DNA from: Prevotella sp. HUN102
GTDB lineage: Bacteria > Bacteroidota > Bacteroidia > Bacteroidales > Bacteroidaceae
Length of the DNA stretch: 64,000 bases
Assembly (NCBI RefSeq): GCF_000688375.1
Contig: NZ_JIAF01000004.1
Coordinates: 1,860,001-1,924,000 of the forward strand
Reading direction: 5' to 3'
Made by a program: the position numbers and the translations under genes. This document shows positions 55,674-64,000 of this stretch, in pieces. A model generated the notes under the pieces. It did not search any database. It was given only the letters and a program-made list of their open reading frames with translations, and was not told the DNA's origin. The first letter of the stretch is position 1. Every line of letters starts with the position of its first letter.

Positions 55674-57218
55674 ATGGAAAAACTCATTGAATTATACAGG
55701 AAGTGGGCGGGCAAGGCTCCCCAGAACATAGAGAAACTTGCCGGGGCAGGCAGCAACCGGAGCTATTTCCGGCTGACCGACGACGGAGGAAGAACCGTCG
55801 TGGGCGTGATTGGCACGAGCAGGGACGAGAACCACGCCTTCATCTATCTTGCAAGGCATTTCACGAAACGGCAGCTGCCCGTTCCGGAAATCCTCGCCGT
55901 GGCTGACGACGAGACACGCTATCTGCAAACCGACCTCGGAAACACTTCGCTCTTCGACGCCATACGCGGGGGAAGGGAGGCAGGGGGACGGTACAACCTT
56001 GCCGAACAGGAACTGCTGCGCAAAGCCGTGAGGGAACTGCCGAACATTCAGCTCAGGGGGGCGAGGGGACTGGACTACGCCAACTGCTATCCTCAGCCGG
56101 AGTTCGATCAGGAGAGCGTGCTGTTCGACCTGAACTACTTCAAGTACTGTTTCCTGAAAGCAACGGAGCTTGATTTCCACGAACTGAAGCTCGAGGCGAA
56201 CTTCCGTATGTTTGCCAAGGACCTGACTTCCGAACCGATGGAGGCTTTCCTCTACCGCGATTTTCAGGCGCGCAACATTATGCTCGACGAAGACCTGAAC
56301 CCACAGTTCATTGACTTTCAAGGGGGGCGCAAAGGGCCTTACTATTACGACCTCGCCTCGTTTCTCTGGCAGGCAAGCGCAAAGTATTCGTTCAAGCTGC
56401 GCCGCGAACTGGTGTTTGAATACTACAACAGCCTGAAGCATTTTACCGAAGTTCCGTCAAAGCGTCATTTCGTGAACCGACTTTCGCTCTTCGTCCTTTT
56501 CCGTCTGCTGCAAGTGCTCGGAGCTTACGGCTTCCGCGGCTATTTTGAACGGAAGAGGCACTTCATCGACTCCATTCCGCCTGCAATCCAGAACATCAGG
56601 GACATATTGCAGTTGGGCGAAGAGGTGTTCCCCTACCCCTATATGATGGATATGCTGAAACGGCTGACGGAACTGCCGCAGTTCGCACTTATCGAGCAGC
56701 CGGCTCTCAATCGTTCAGATGGATACAAGGTGGCAGAAAAGGACATTTACATGGCAAATCCACTCGACGGCCCTGCCACTTTCTCGAAATATGACGGCAA
56801 AGGTCCGTTGGTAGTGCGTGTATTCAGTTTCTCCTTCAAGAAAGGCATCCCTGAAGATACATCGGGCAACGGCGGAGGATATGTATTCGACTGCCGAAGT
56901 ACGCACAACCCCGGACGCTACGAACCTTATAAGCAAATCACAGGACTTGACGAAGCCGTCATCCGATTTTTGGAAGACGACGGTGAAATCATAGAATTTC
57001 TCAAGCCCGTGTACAATTTGGCCGACCATCACGTAGAAAGATATATGCAACGAGGATTTACCGACCTGATGTTCAGTTTCGGCTGCACCGGAGGTCAGCA
57101 TCGTTCCGTTTACAGCGCGCAGCACTTGGCTGAGCATCTGAACGAGAAATATGGCGTCGAGGTGCATATCACGCATCGGGAGCAGGGGATTGAACAGGTG
57201 CTGGAGGCGAAAAGATAG
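55674..57218 (+). CDS. APH-type kinase fused to RapZ C-terminal domain (AmgK-like)
   Basis: A 514-residue fusion. Residues 1-340 form an aminoglycoside-phosphotransferase fold like AmgK, the MurNAc/GlcNAc anomeric kinase: catalytic YRDFQARNIMLDED (Asp and Asn) and IDFQGGRKGPYYYDLASFLWQ. Residues 375-514 match the RapZ C-terminal domain, including FSFKKGIPEDTSGNGGGYVFDCRSTHNPGRY and FGCTGGQHRSVYSAQHLAEHL. In E. coli RapZ this domain senses GlcN6P and binds the sRNA GlmZ. A MurU-like gene lies 1.9 kb downstream on the same strand, which fits AmgK-MurU peptidoglycan recycling. Whether the RapZ-like part senses an amino sugar is inference. Confidence 0.85.
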   Translation: MEKLIELYRKWAGKAPQNIEKLAGAGSNRSYFRLTDDGGRTVVGVIGTSRDENHAFIYLARHFTKRQLPVPEILAVADDETRYLQTDLGNTSLFDAIRGGREAGGRYNLAEQELLRKAVRELPNIQLRGARGLDYANCYPQPEFDQESVLFDLNYFKYCFLKATELDFHELKLEANFRMFAKDLTSEPMEAFLYRDFQARNIMLDEDLNPQFIDFQGGRKGPYYYDLASFLWQASAKYSFKLRRELVFEYYNSLKHFTEVPSKRHFVNRLSLFVLFRLLQVLGAYGFRGYFERKRHFIDSIPPAIQNIRDILQLGEEVFPYPYMMDMLKRLTELPQFALIEQPALNRSDGYKVAEKDIYMANPLDGPATFSKYDGKGPLVVRVFSFSFKKGIPEDTSGNGGGYVFDCRSTHNPGRYEPYKQITGLDEAVIRFLEDDGEIIEFLKPVYNLADHHVERYMQRGFTDLMFSFGCTGGQHRSVYSAQHLAEHLNEKYGVEVHITHREQGIEQVLEAKR

Positions 57219-57323
57219 TTGAACGGAATCAAATAAACAGTATGATTCTGTTCAAACCTATCTGCTAATCTCCTGATTCTTTCCTTGTTAATTCATATAG
57301 AAATCAAGTAATAAACTATATCT

Positions 57324-59021
57324 ATGAAACATCGTATATTCATTTTATTAGGCTTTCTCATAACTTTTAATAACTTAAAGGGACAAAACGGCTATACCGA
57401 AAGAGTACAGGAAGCACTTCAGACAATGTGGCAATCCGAAGATACGACAGGTTATAAGAAATCATTGGATATGCTTGAAGAAGCATTTGTCACTTATCCT
57501 GACAGCATAGAGGGCTCAGGACTTTACAAGGCTTCTGTGTTGGCATCAGAATTACACTATAATGACAAGGCTTTCAAGTATCTGGAAAACCTCCTTAAAC
57601 TCAAAAAGGATAATTATGGTTCGCCGTGTTGGACTTATATTGTCGGTAAATATCCTGAAAATGAATATAAGAATCTGCTTTCCGACTTACGTTGGCAATC
57701 TCTTGTAGCGCAGGCTGAAAAGGAAAAAGCTGTTTTTTATCAAGCATTATCCATTGATGAAAAAGAGTTTTATCAGACAAAGAGCACGTCTTTCACGGAA
57801 AACAGGAATGGCAACCTTAGAGAGTTGTATGAAAAAATAAAACAATTTAATCCCTATTTACCGAAAATCAAACAAGATTATTCAATTGTCTTTACCATAA
57901 ACGACAGCACTAAAACTTCTTTTCTCATTCATTTACCTTCCAATTATAACCCTGAAAAGAAATGTCCTTTATTGTTCTTCCTACACGGAGCAGTAAGAAA
58001 CAATGCTCTCACAGACTTTCAAATGCCTGAATGGAATTTGAAAGACTGGAACAGATTCTATACAAAATATGCCGAAAAAGATGGTGTTGTCTTAGTATTT
58101 CCGAAAGCAGACCGAGAATACAATTGGATGATTCCCGACAAAGGTTTCTTTATGGTGCCTGAAATTCTGAAACTTATTAAGCGAGCAATAAATATCGACG
58201 ATGCAAAAGTTTTTATAACAGGACATTCAAACGGAGCAACCGGCTCTTTTTCCTATATGATGAAGCAACCAAATTTCTTTGCAGCAGCTTATGGATTCAA
58301 TACTTATCCGAAAGTTTTTACGGGAGGGACATTCATTGAAAATCTAACAAATAGAAGTTTCATAAGTTTCACGACAGATCAAGATTATTATTATCCGCCT
58401 CAAGCGAATGAAGATTTTACCAAGTTAATGCAAGAAACTGGACTGAATTATAAGGAATACAGATATAATGGTTACCCACATTGGTTCCCAGAATTCGACA
58501 AGTCGGAAGAAGCAGTAAAAATCCTGTTTGAAGATATTAAACAGAAAAAACGTCCTAAGTTCCCTTCTAATATCGTATGGGAATTTGACGACAATAAGTA
58601 TGGAAATATAGATTGGCTTTCTGACATCTGTCTTGACACATTGAGATTACCTCAGAAATGGCATAAACTTTCTGCTAATTTCAAGATAAACAAATGGTTG
58701 AAATATAATGAGAAAGACAGTTTGGAAACAATTACCGTAGACAAAGAAGCATTCGATTTCCCAAGAAAATCAGGTAAGATCAAAGCAAGCTATCATAAAA
58801 ACATCTTTCATATTGAAACGTCTTGTATTCAATCGTTCTGCATAAATCTATCACCAGAAATGATAGATATGAATAAAAAGATTAAAGTGTATGTAAATGG
58901 GAAGCAGCATTTTAATGATAAAGTTCTCTATAAGGAATCGTTTATGCTCGCAAATTTCGATAACAATAAAGACAGAGAACGAATTTGGGTAAATCAAATA
59001 AAAATATCTGTGGGCAAATGA
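57324..59021 (+). CDS. Secreted alpha/beta-hydrolase, esterase/peptidase-like
   Basis: A 565-residue protein with an N-terminal signal segment (MKHRIFILLGFLITFNNLKG). Residues 25-165 are helical with a TPR-like look (YTERVQEALQTMW, YKKSLDMLEEAFVTYP). Residues 195-425 form an alpha/beta hydrolase of the PHB-depolymerase/esterase group, with LLFFLHGAVRNNA for the oxyanion region and nucleophile S302 in GHSNGATGSFSYM; a candidate His is near HWFPEF. The C-terminal ~130 residues are beta-rich. Base composition is more AT-rich than the flanking kinase and MurU-like genes, and the gene interrupts that pair. Confidence 0.75.
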   Translation: MKHRIFILLGFLITFNNLKGQNGYTERVQEALQTMWQSEDTTGYKKSLDMLEEAFVTYPDSIEGSGLYKASVLASELHYNDKAFKYLENLLKLKKDNYGSPCWTYIVGKYPENEYKNLLSDLRWQSLVAQAEKEKAVFYQALSIDEKEFYQTKSTSFTENRNGNLRELYEKIKQFNPYLPKIKQDYSIVFTINDSTKTSFLIHLPSNYNPEKKCPLLFFLHGAVRNNALTDFQMPEWNLKDWNRFYTKYAEKDGVVLVFPKADREYNWMIPDKGFFMVPEILKLIKRAINIDDAKVFITGHSNGATGSFSYMMKQPNFFAAAYGFNTYPKVFTGGTFIENLTNRSFISFTTDQDYYYPPQANEDFTKLMQETGLNYKEYRYNGYPHWFPEFDKSEEAVKILFEDIKQKKRPKFPSNIVWEFDDNKYGNIDWLSDICLDTLRLPQKWHKLSANFKINKWLKYNEKDSLETITVDKEAFDFPRKSGKIKASYHKNIFHIETSCIQSFCINLSPEMIDMNKKIKVYVNGKQHFNDKVLYKESFMLANFDNNKDRERIWVNQIKISVGK

Positions 59022-59069
59022 CATAGAATTACAGTTGTGGGGTTAAATATATTTTAAAAAGCTCCAATC

Positions 59070-59100
59070 TTTGCCGTCTGAAAATTAATTAGTAAATTTG
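59070..59100 (+). promoter_or_regulatory. Promoter of the MurU-like gene
   Basis: TTTG (59070-59073) and TAAATTTG (59093-59100), 19 bp apart, 21 bp before the ATG. Confidence 0.7.
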
Positions 59101-59121
59101 CACGCATTAAAAAAGTAGATA

Positions 59122-59922
59122 ATGCAATCAATGATTTTTGCAGCTGGACTCGGCACACGCCTTAAACCGCTTACGGACACAATGCCGAAAGCGTTGGTAA
59201 AGGTGGGCGGCCAGCCACTGATAGAACATACCATAAAGAGACTGAAAAATGCAGGTTGCGACCACACGGTTGTAAACGTACATCACTTTGCAAACCAAAT
59301 CGTAGATTATCTGCACAAGCACAACTTCGGAATAGATGTTTCGATTTCAGACGAATCGGAGGAGCTTCTCGACACCGGCGGCGGTATCAGGAAGGCTTCT
59401 CCGCTTTTTGATTTGAGCCGTCCCATTCTCATTCACAACGTCGATATTCTCAGCAATGTGAACCTGAAGGATTTCTATGCACGTGCCGTTGCGAGAGAGA
59501 ATGCCGAACCGATAGATGCGCTGCTGCTTGTGAGTGCGAGAAAGACGAAGCGTTACCTTATCTTTAACGATGAGATGCATCTCGTGGGATGGATGAACGT
59601 GGAGAATGGAGAGGTAAAATCTCCATTTGAAGAAGTGAAACGTCTCACTTTCACGCAGCCCTACGGCGAAAGCGCAACGAATCGACAGCACGGCTATCGG
59701 CTCTTTGCGTTCTCTGGCATTCACATTCTGAATCCATCCGTATTCAAGAAAATGGACGAATGCCCGAAGAAATTCCCGATAATGGATTTCTATCTGAAGT
59801 ATGCCAAGGAACTGCAATTCAAGGGATATGCTAAAAACGACCTGCAACTTATGGATGTCGGCAAGATAGACACCTTGAAAGATGCAGAGGATTTTCTGAT
59901 TTCCCAAAGTTCAAAAGACTGA
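59122..59922 (+). CDS. Nucleotidyltransferase, MurU-like (MurNAc-1-phosphate uridylyltransferase)
   Basis: A 266-residue sugar-nucleotide pyrophosphorylase-type protein: IFAAGLGTRLKPLTDTMPKALVKVGGQPLIEHTIKRL is the nucleotide-binding signature with the metal-binding layout. The Asp-containing HNVDILSNVNLKDFYARA binds the sugar phosphate and metal. It is shorter than GlmU or RmlA, as in MurU, and comes soon after the AmgK-like kinase. The predicted reaction is MurNAc-1-P + UTP to UDP-MurNAc. GlcNAc-1-P or other sugar phosphates remain possible. Confidence 0.85.
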   Translation: MQSMIFAAGLGTRLKPLTDTMPKALVKVGGQPLIEHTIKRLKNAGCDHTVVNVHHFANQIVDYLHKHNFGIDVSISDESEELLDTGGGIRKASPLFDLSRPILIHNVDILSNVNLKDFYARAVARENAEPIDALLLVSARKTKRYLIFNDEMHLVGWMNVENGEVKSPFEEVKRLTFTQPYGESATNRQHGYRLFAFSGIHILNPSVFKKMDECPKKFPIMDFYLKYAKELQFKGYAKNDLQLMDVGKIDTLKDAEDFLISQSSKD

Positions 59923-59966
59923 CGGCAGCAAGAAGAAGTTCCTCGAAAACAATACAGAAACAGCTG

Positions 59967-60087
59967 AGCCGTAGGGCAAAACAACCCGACAGGCTACATA
60001 AAGTTTAAAACAAAAACCTGCTAAGCCGTACCGGTTATTACATCCTCCTCGCTTTCGCGAAAGGATTTGTACGGACTTCAAGGCTTA
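59967..60087 (+). promoter_or_regulatory. Candidate structured leader upstream of guaA
   Basis: Inverted segments AGCC-GTAGGG / CCCGAC-AGGCT near 59967-59995 and TAAGCC (60022-60027) / GGCTTA (60082-60087), with CCGTAC (60026-60031) / GTACGG (60069-60074), suggest alternative pairings. No known purine riboswitch consensus is visible. Speculative. Confidence 0.3.
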
Positions 60088-60108
60088 AAAGCTAAATCAT
60101 AAACAATT

Positions 60109-61650
60109 ATGCAAAAGATTATCATCTTGGATTTTGGCTCACAAACCACGCAGCTGATCGGTCGTCGAGTGCGTGAAATGGATACATTTTGTGAGATTCT
60201 TCCATACAACAAGTTTCCAAAGGACGATCCGTCCGTCATTGGAGTCATCCTCTCGGGTTCCCCCTATTCGGTTCACGACCCTGAAGCATTCAAGGTTGAT
60301 TTGAGTGAGTTTATTGGAAAGGTGCCGGTATTGGGTATCTGCTACGGTGCTCAGTTCATTTCACACTCTAATGGAGGCAAGGTAGAGCAGACTGGAACAC
60401 GTGAGTATGGTCGTGCAAACCTCACAACAATAGACTTTGAAAATCCTTTGTTCAAGGGATTCGACAAAGATTCCCAAGTGTGGATGAGCCACGGCGACAC
60501 GATTACTGCCATTCCGGAAGACTGCAAGATTATTGCTTCCACGGCTGACGTGAAGTTTGCATCTTACGCATCCATAAAGAATCCCCTGTGGGCAGTACAA
60601 TTCCATCCGGAAGTTTTCCACTCATTGCAGGGCAAGACGCTCTTGAGGAACTTTGTTGTAGACATTTGTGGCAGCAAACAGGAATGGAGCGCGGCTTCCT
60701 ATGTGGAAACAACCGTTCAGCAACTGAAAGAACAGCTCGGCAACGACCGTGTTATCCTCGGTCTTTCGGGCGGTGTGGACTCATCGGTATGTGCAACGCT
60801 CCTGAACCGTGCCATCGGTAAGAACCTTACCTGTATCTTCGTAGACCACGGTATGCTCCGCAAGAACGAGTTTACCAAGGTTTTGGAGGCTTACGAAGGA
60901 TTGGGGCTGAACGTAATCGGCGTTGACGCATCCGAAAAATTCTTCAAGGATTTGGAAGGCGTAACCGATCCAGAGCAGAAGCGCAAGATTATCGGTCGCG
61001 ACTTTGTGGAAGTATTCAATGCCGAAGCTAAGAAAATAACCGATGCAAAATGGTTGGCTCAAGGCACAATCTATCCCGACCGCATCGAAAGTCTGAGTAT
61101 TACGGGTATGGTTATCAAGAGCCATCACAACGTTGGTGGGCTTCCAAAGGAAATGCACCTTCAGCTTTGCGAACCGCTCCAGTGGCTTTTCAAGGACGAA
61201 GTTCGCCGTGTGGGTTACGAACTCGGTATGCCCGAACGCCTCATCAAACGTCATCCGTTCCCCGGTCCCGGTCTTGCTGTTCGCATTTTGGGCGATATTA
61301 CCCGTGAGAAAGTGCGCATTCTTCAGGATGCCGACGACATCTACATTGAGAATATGCACAACTACATCTGCGAAGACGGCGAACATCTCTACGACAAGAT
61401 TTGGCAGGCTGGCGCAGTGCTGCTCTCATCAATCCGCAGCGTAGGCGTTATGGGCGACGAACGCACCTATGAACATCCCGTTGCACTCCGTGCCGTAACC
61501 AGTACCGACGCTATGACGGCCGACTGGGCACACCTCCCCTACGACTTTATGGCAAAGGTTTCAAACGAAATCATTAATAAGGTGAAGGGCGTAAATCGTG
61601 TTTGCTACGATATATCCTCAAAACCACCATCAACAATCGAATGGGAATAA
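60109..61650 (+). CDS. guaA: GMP synthase (glutamine-hydrolysing)
   Basis: GuaA aminates XMP to GMP with glutamine and ATP. The 513-residue chain has a class I glutamine amidotransferase (catalytic C78 in [18 protein letters not shown]), the N-type ATP pyrophosphatase P-loop [18 protein letters not shown] and the C-terminal XMP-binding domain ([26 protein letters not shown]). The start ATG is followed by [16 protein letters not shown]. It ends before a very strong terminator. Confidence 0.97.
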   Translation: MQKIIILDFGSQTTQLIGRRVREMDTFCEILPYNKFPKDDPSVIGVILSGSPYSVHDPEAFKVDLSEFIGKVPVLGICYGAQFISHSNGGKVEQTGTREYGRANLTTIDFENPLFKGFDKDSQVWMSHGDTITAIPEDCKIIASTADVKFASYASIKNPLWAVQFHPEVFHSLQGKTLLRNFVVDICGSKQEWSAASYVETTVQQLKEQLGNDRVILGLSGGVDSSVCATLLNRAIGKNLTCIFVDHGMLRKNEFTKVLEAYEGLGLNVIGVDASEKFFKDLEGVTDPEQKRKIIGRDFVEVFNAEAKKITDAKWLAQGTIYPDRIESLSITGMVIKSHHNVGGLPKEMHLQLCEPLQWLFKDEVRRVGYELGMPERLIKRHPFPGPGLAVRILGDITREKVRILQDADDIYIENMHNYICEDGEHLYDKIWQAGAVLLSSIRSVGVMGDERTYEHPVALRAVTSTDAMTADWAHLPYDFMAKVSNEIINKVKGVNRVCYDISSKPPSTIEWE

Positions 61651-61670
61651 GAAACACCTATATGCCGAAA

Positions 61671-61714
61671 CAACAAAAAGGCTCAACGCAAATGCGTTGA
61701 GCCTTTTTGTTGTA
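61671..61714. terminator. Terminator after guaA, bidirectional
   Basis: A perfect 20-bp stem (61671-61690 with 61693-61712) around a 2-nt spacer, with T-run in the descending arm (CCTTTTTGTTG) and A-run in the other. Confidence 0.9.
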
Positions 61715-61821
61715 TAGATTTTTACTACTGACGATCAGATAGCTTTCAAATAGTATTTCTTCGTGCTGCCTTTAAATCAAGAACATAGAATATGCGCAGT
61801 ACAGCAGAAATCTGTCGCCAG

Positions 61822-62771
61822 TTACTTTTTAATTACCTTGCGCGTAGTTCCGTCAGACATACGAACGATGTTCAATCCACGCTGCAATTCTGTCTGAAGT
61901 TTACCATCGGTGGAATAGACAGCCTTAATGGTAGCGTCCATAGATGCTGTTGTTGCTGAAATACCTGTTGCACTTTTCTTTGTGAAGTAGCCTTCAGGAC
62001 TCGCCATCGCTACATCAACCTTGAGCCTATCATAGCCAACTTTGCCTTTGAGGTTCGTGCATCCCAAGAACATCTCCTTGGATTTGCCACACGTCCATTT
62101 GTCGTTGCAGATAATAGTAGTGATTCTGTCGCAACCTCTAAACATACTTTCCATATTCATTACTTTCGCAGTATTGAAGTTGGCAATGTCAAGCGTAACC
62201 AATCCAGCACAGTAAAGGAACATACTGTTCATATCGGTAACTTTCTCCGTGTTGAACTTCGAGAAATTAAAGACAGACACGCTCGAACAATAGAGGAACA
62301 TACCACTCATATCTGTAACGTTGTCCGTATTCAGCTTTGAAACGTCGATAGATTTCAGTTTCTTGCAATAGTTGAACATATTGCTCATATTGGTAACTTT
62401 AGAGGTATTGAGATTTTCCAACCCTTTAATCTGCGTCATTTCCGTAAGACTGAAGAACCAATACTTGGTGCTTGTAGGCTGATAATTCTTGAATTGCTTG
62501 TCAAATACCACCTCAGTAGTTGTAGTATTCTCCTTCTCATAAGTCCCTGTCCAAGTTGGATAAGTATCGTATTTATCACTATGTGTAGCGTTGATTTCAT
62601 ACACGGTACCCGCTGCTTTCTGCTTCGCCTTGTCCTTGTCATAACGGAACGTGACAGTCTTTCCGTCTTTACTTTTCACTACATAAGCTTCCTGTGCCTT
62701 CAGTTGTGAGGCAAGGCGAACATCGCCACAGTCATAGCGAGGACGAATGTGATTAATGTCTTTTTTCTCAT
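61822..62771 (-). pseudogene. BspA-like DUF285 repeat protein, frameshifted in signal peptide
   Basis: The body carries five or so ~24-residue DUF285 leucine-rich-like repeats (LNTSKVTNMSNMFNYCKKLKSID, LNTDNVTDMSGMFLYCSSVSVFN, FNTEKVTDMNSMFLYCAGLVTLD and so on), a fold known from Bacteroidota and Treponema adhesins that bind host proteins. The C-terminus ends RGLNIVRMSDGTTRKVIKK, a short tail. An ATG at 62771 starts a signal peptide (MRKKTLITFVLAMTVAMFAL), but after it the frame shifts. One missing G near 62710-62716 would give ALASQLKAQEAYVVKSKDG and join the ORF. The in-frame GTG at 62679 would give a 285-residue protein with no signal. If real, the shift prevents export. Confidence 0.75.
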
Positions 62772-62799
62772 CTTTTTTAATGGTTTACATAAATTTACC

Positions 62800-63160
62800 C
62801 TATCGCACTGAATGGGTGAAAACCTCAAGCAACAAGCATACACAACAATTCCTTACCGCACTTTTTCTCTGTGCGCACAAGCACGTAATACTGCATTTCG
62901 CTGTTTGTTTCAACGTGGTCAGGTTCGATGGGTTTATTAAATCGGCTGCAATATTAATTATTTTTCCGAATATAACAAAGGGATGGATAAAAAATATTGC
63001 CATCTTCGTCCCCCCTCTCATTGATTTTTACGATTTTCAGACCTTAAATCTATCTCGATTTTACGAACAAACCTGTCCTCCTGTTGTCTTATTTCTATGA
63101 GTTCAGCCCTGTATTGAATTCAGATTATAAAGCTGTCATTTTGCGTAATTGAAGATGCGT
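62800..63160. other. Intergenic region without recognised features
   Basis: About 360 bp of mixed composition between the BspA-like gene start and repeat cluster E. I see no supported ORF, RNA or terminator in it. Confidence 0.4.
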
Positions 63161-63164
63161 TTTT

Positions 63165-63246
63165 AATTGACCGAAGAATGCCGTGCAATCTTCGCACATT
63201 TGCATTCCATTTTTGCGAAGATTGGAACGCATTCTTCGCAAGAATG
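63165..63246. repeat. 22-bp-period repeat cluster E
   Basis: Four 16-bp units start at 63165 (partly degenerate), 63187, 63209 and 63231, alternating in orientation with 6-bp spacers. Units 3/4 pair over 13 bp with one U-G in RNA. Confidence 0.9.
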
Positions 63247-63400
63247 GAAATAGGTAAATTACCTATTGATTTTCAAGTACTTACATTCGTTATCGATTAC
63301 AGTTATACGACAATATTCGTAGCCGCTGAAAGATTGCGCTAATAAAACATATCCACAACACTATCGACATTAATAATCAGGGCGGTTGCTACAAATAATA

Positions 63401-63425
63401 ATGGCGCATCAAAACGATGCGCCAT
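63401..63425 (-). terminator. Terminator of mscL
   Basis: ATGGCGCATC (63401-63410) pairs perfectly with 63416-63425; on the minus strand TATTATTT follows. Confidence 0.75.
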
Positions 63426-63470
63426 CACTATATTGCTTATCTAATTCCCGAACGAGCAGGAATTGAGGAA

Positions 63471-63851
63471 TTACTTGTTCTTCAACAAGTCGCGAATTTC
63501 GCCAAGGAGTTTTTCTTCGTTGCTTGGTTCTGCCGGAGCAGCAGGCTCTTCTTCCTTCTTTTTAGACAGGCTGTTCATCCCTTTAATCATCAGGAAGATA
63601 CAGAATGCGATGATGAGGAAGTCGATTACGTTCTGGATAAACAGTCCGTAAGCAATCTTGGCATCACCAATCGTTGCAGACAGTTCCTTGAAATCTATTC
63701 CACCTGTTGCCATACCTACGAGTGGCATAATGATATCATCAACAAGTGAGGTTACAATCTTACCAAATGCACCACCGATGATCACACCGACAGCCATGTC
63801 CATAACATTGCCACGCACGGCAAATTCTTTGAATTCTTTAAGAAATCCCAT
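63471..63851 (-). CDS. mscL: Large-conductance mechanosensitive channel
   Basis: MscL opens under membrane tension to relieve hypo-osmotic shock. The 126-residue protein has the N-terminal amphipathic helix [33 protein letters not shown], the first membrane helix with the GG hinge, a second helix ([24 protein letters not shown], about 69-92) and a charged C-terminus ([14 protein letters not shown]...[12 protein letters not shown]). All are typical of MscL. The -7 box TAAATTTG lies on the complement of 63985-63992, giving a leader of about 130 nt. Confidence 0.96.
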   Translation of the reverse strand: MGFLKEFKEFAVRGNVMDMAVGVIIGGAFGKIVTSLVDDIIMPLVGMATGGIDFKELSATIGDAKIAYGLFIQNVIDFLIIAFCIFLMIKGMNSLSKKKEEEPAAPAEPSNEEKLLGEIRDLLKNK

Positions 63852-63984
63852 AAACTTAATTTTTTAATCAAATGACTGCCGTCTGCACTATGAGCATTTG
63901 TCTTTCTCAATTTATTGCAAACTTGACTTTGCAATACGGCAAACCTGACCTTCATTTAATATTGTTTAATACTCAATTCGGTTG

Positions 63985-63992
63985 CAAATTTA
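63985..63992 (-). promoter_or_regulatory. -7 promoter box of mscL
   Basis: TAAATTTG on the minus strand near the window edge. Confidence 0.4.
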
Positions 63993-64000
63993 AGAATAAT

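Overview
The window is about 64 kb of chromosome from a Bacteroidota bacterium, most likely an oral Prevotella near P. intermedia/P. nigrescens. Supporting signs are the many TTTG-N19/20-TAnnTTTG promoters of the Bacteroidota type, a streptopain-like (interpain-type) C10 protease with a C-terminal type IX secretion tail, a BspA-like DUF285 protein, lipoproteins with fimbrillin-like regions, a HU-HIG DNA-binding protein, and moderate GC. The species is inferred; the phylum is well supported. Most of the window is housekeeping chromosome. I see no prophage, integrase, intact insertion sequence, rRNA or CRISPR array. || Layout. 1-3.2 kb: lipoate ligase-lipoyl synthase fusion (cut by the left edge), recF and a DUF721 gene. 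3.3-9.5 kb: a complete glycine cleavage set (gcvT, gcvH, gcvPA, gcvPB, lpdA); GcvH needs the lipoyl group made by the first gene. 9.5-9.8 kb: a strong candidate structured non-coding RNA with its own promoter and terminator. 9.8-12.4 kb: ribE, gph, mltG. 13.1-18.2 kb: a frameshifted LysR regulator, YeiH-type exporter, DUF389 protein, nhaA. 18.3-28.4 kb: prs, a ThiE/TenI-like gene, nspC, a small DnaJ, a zinc-ribbon protein, glyA, pyrI, pyrB, gamma carbonic anhydrase, a 42-residue small protein, rpe and an ECF sigma factor. 28.5-36.3 kb: surface and secreted proteins, the frameshifted C10 protease, a metal P-type ATPase and tRNA-Phe. 36.5-42.8 kb: thiL, then sppA-lpxK-punA, then glycerate kinase. 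43-47 kb: a three-gene lipoprotein/secreted operon. 48-50.3 kb: groES and groEL, with repeat-rich DNA before and between them. 50.5-54.9 kb: HU-like gene, large GLUG-type secreted protein and a small protein. 55.4-62.8 kb: small membrane protein, AmgK-RapZ fusion, secreted esterase-like protein, MurU-like nucleotidyltransferase, guaA and a BspA-like protein. 63.4-63.9 kb: mscL. || Main discovery candidates. (1) Five intergenic clusters, each of four 16-bp units at an exact 22-bp period. Unit orientation often alternates, so neighbouring units form long hairpins whose outer stem bases co-vary between clusters. This looks like a REP/BIME-type repeat family. (2) The free-standing structured RNA at about 9.50-9.77 kb. 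(3) A composite repeat region before groES: about 85-90 bp inverted arms enclosing one 22-bp-period cluster and a purine/G-rich tract. (4) A 23-bp tandem repeat in the predicted 5' leader of the HU-like gene. (5) An AmgK kinase fused to a RapZ C-terminal domain, near a MurU-like gene. || Caution: four genes (LysR, C10 protease, GLUG protein, BspA-like protein) each carry one single-base frameshift at or beside a 2-3 base run. Either real inactivation/variation or base-calling errors would explain this.
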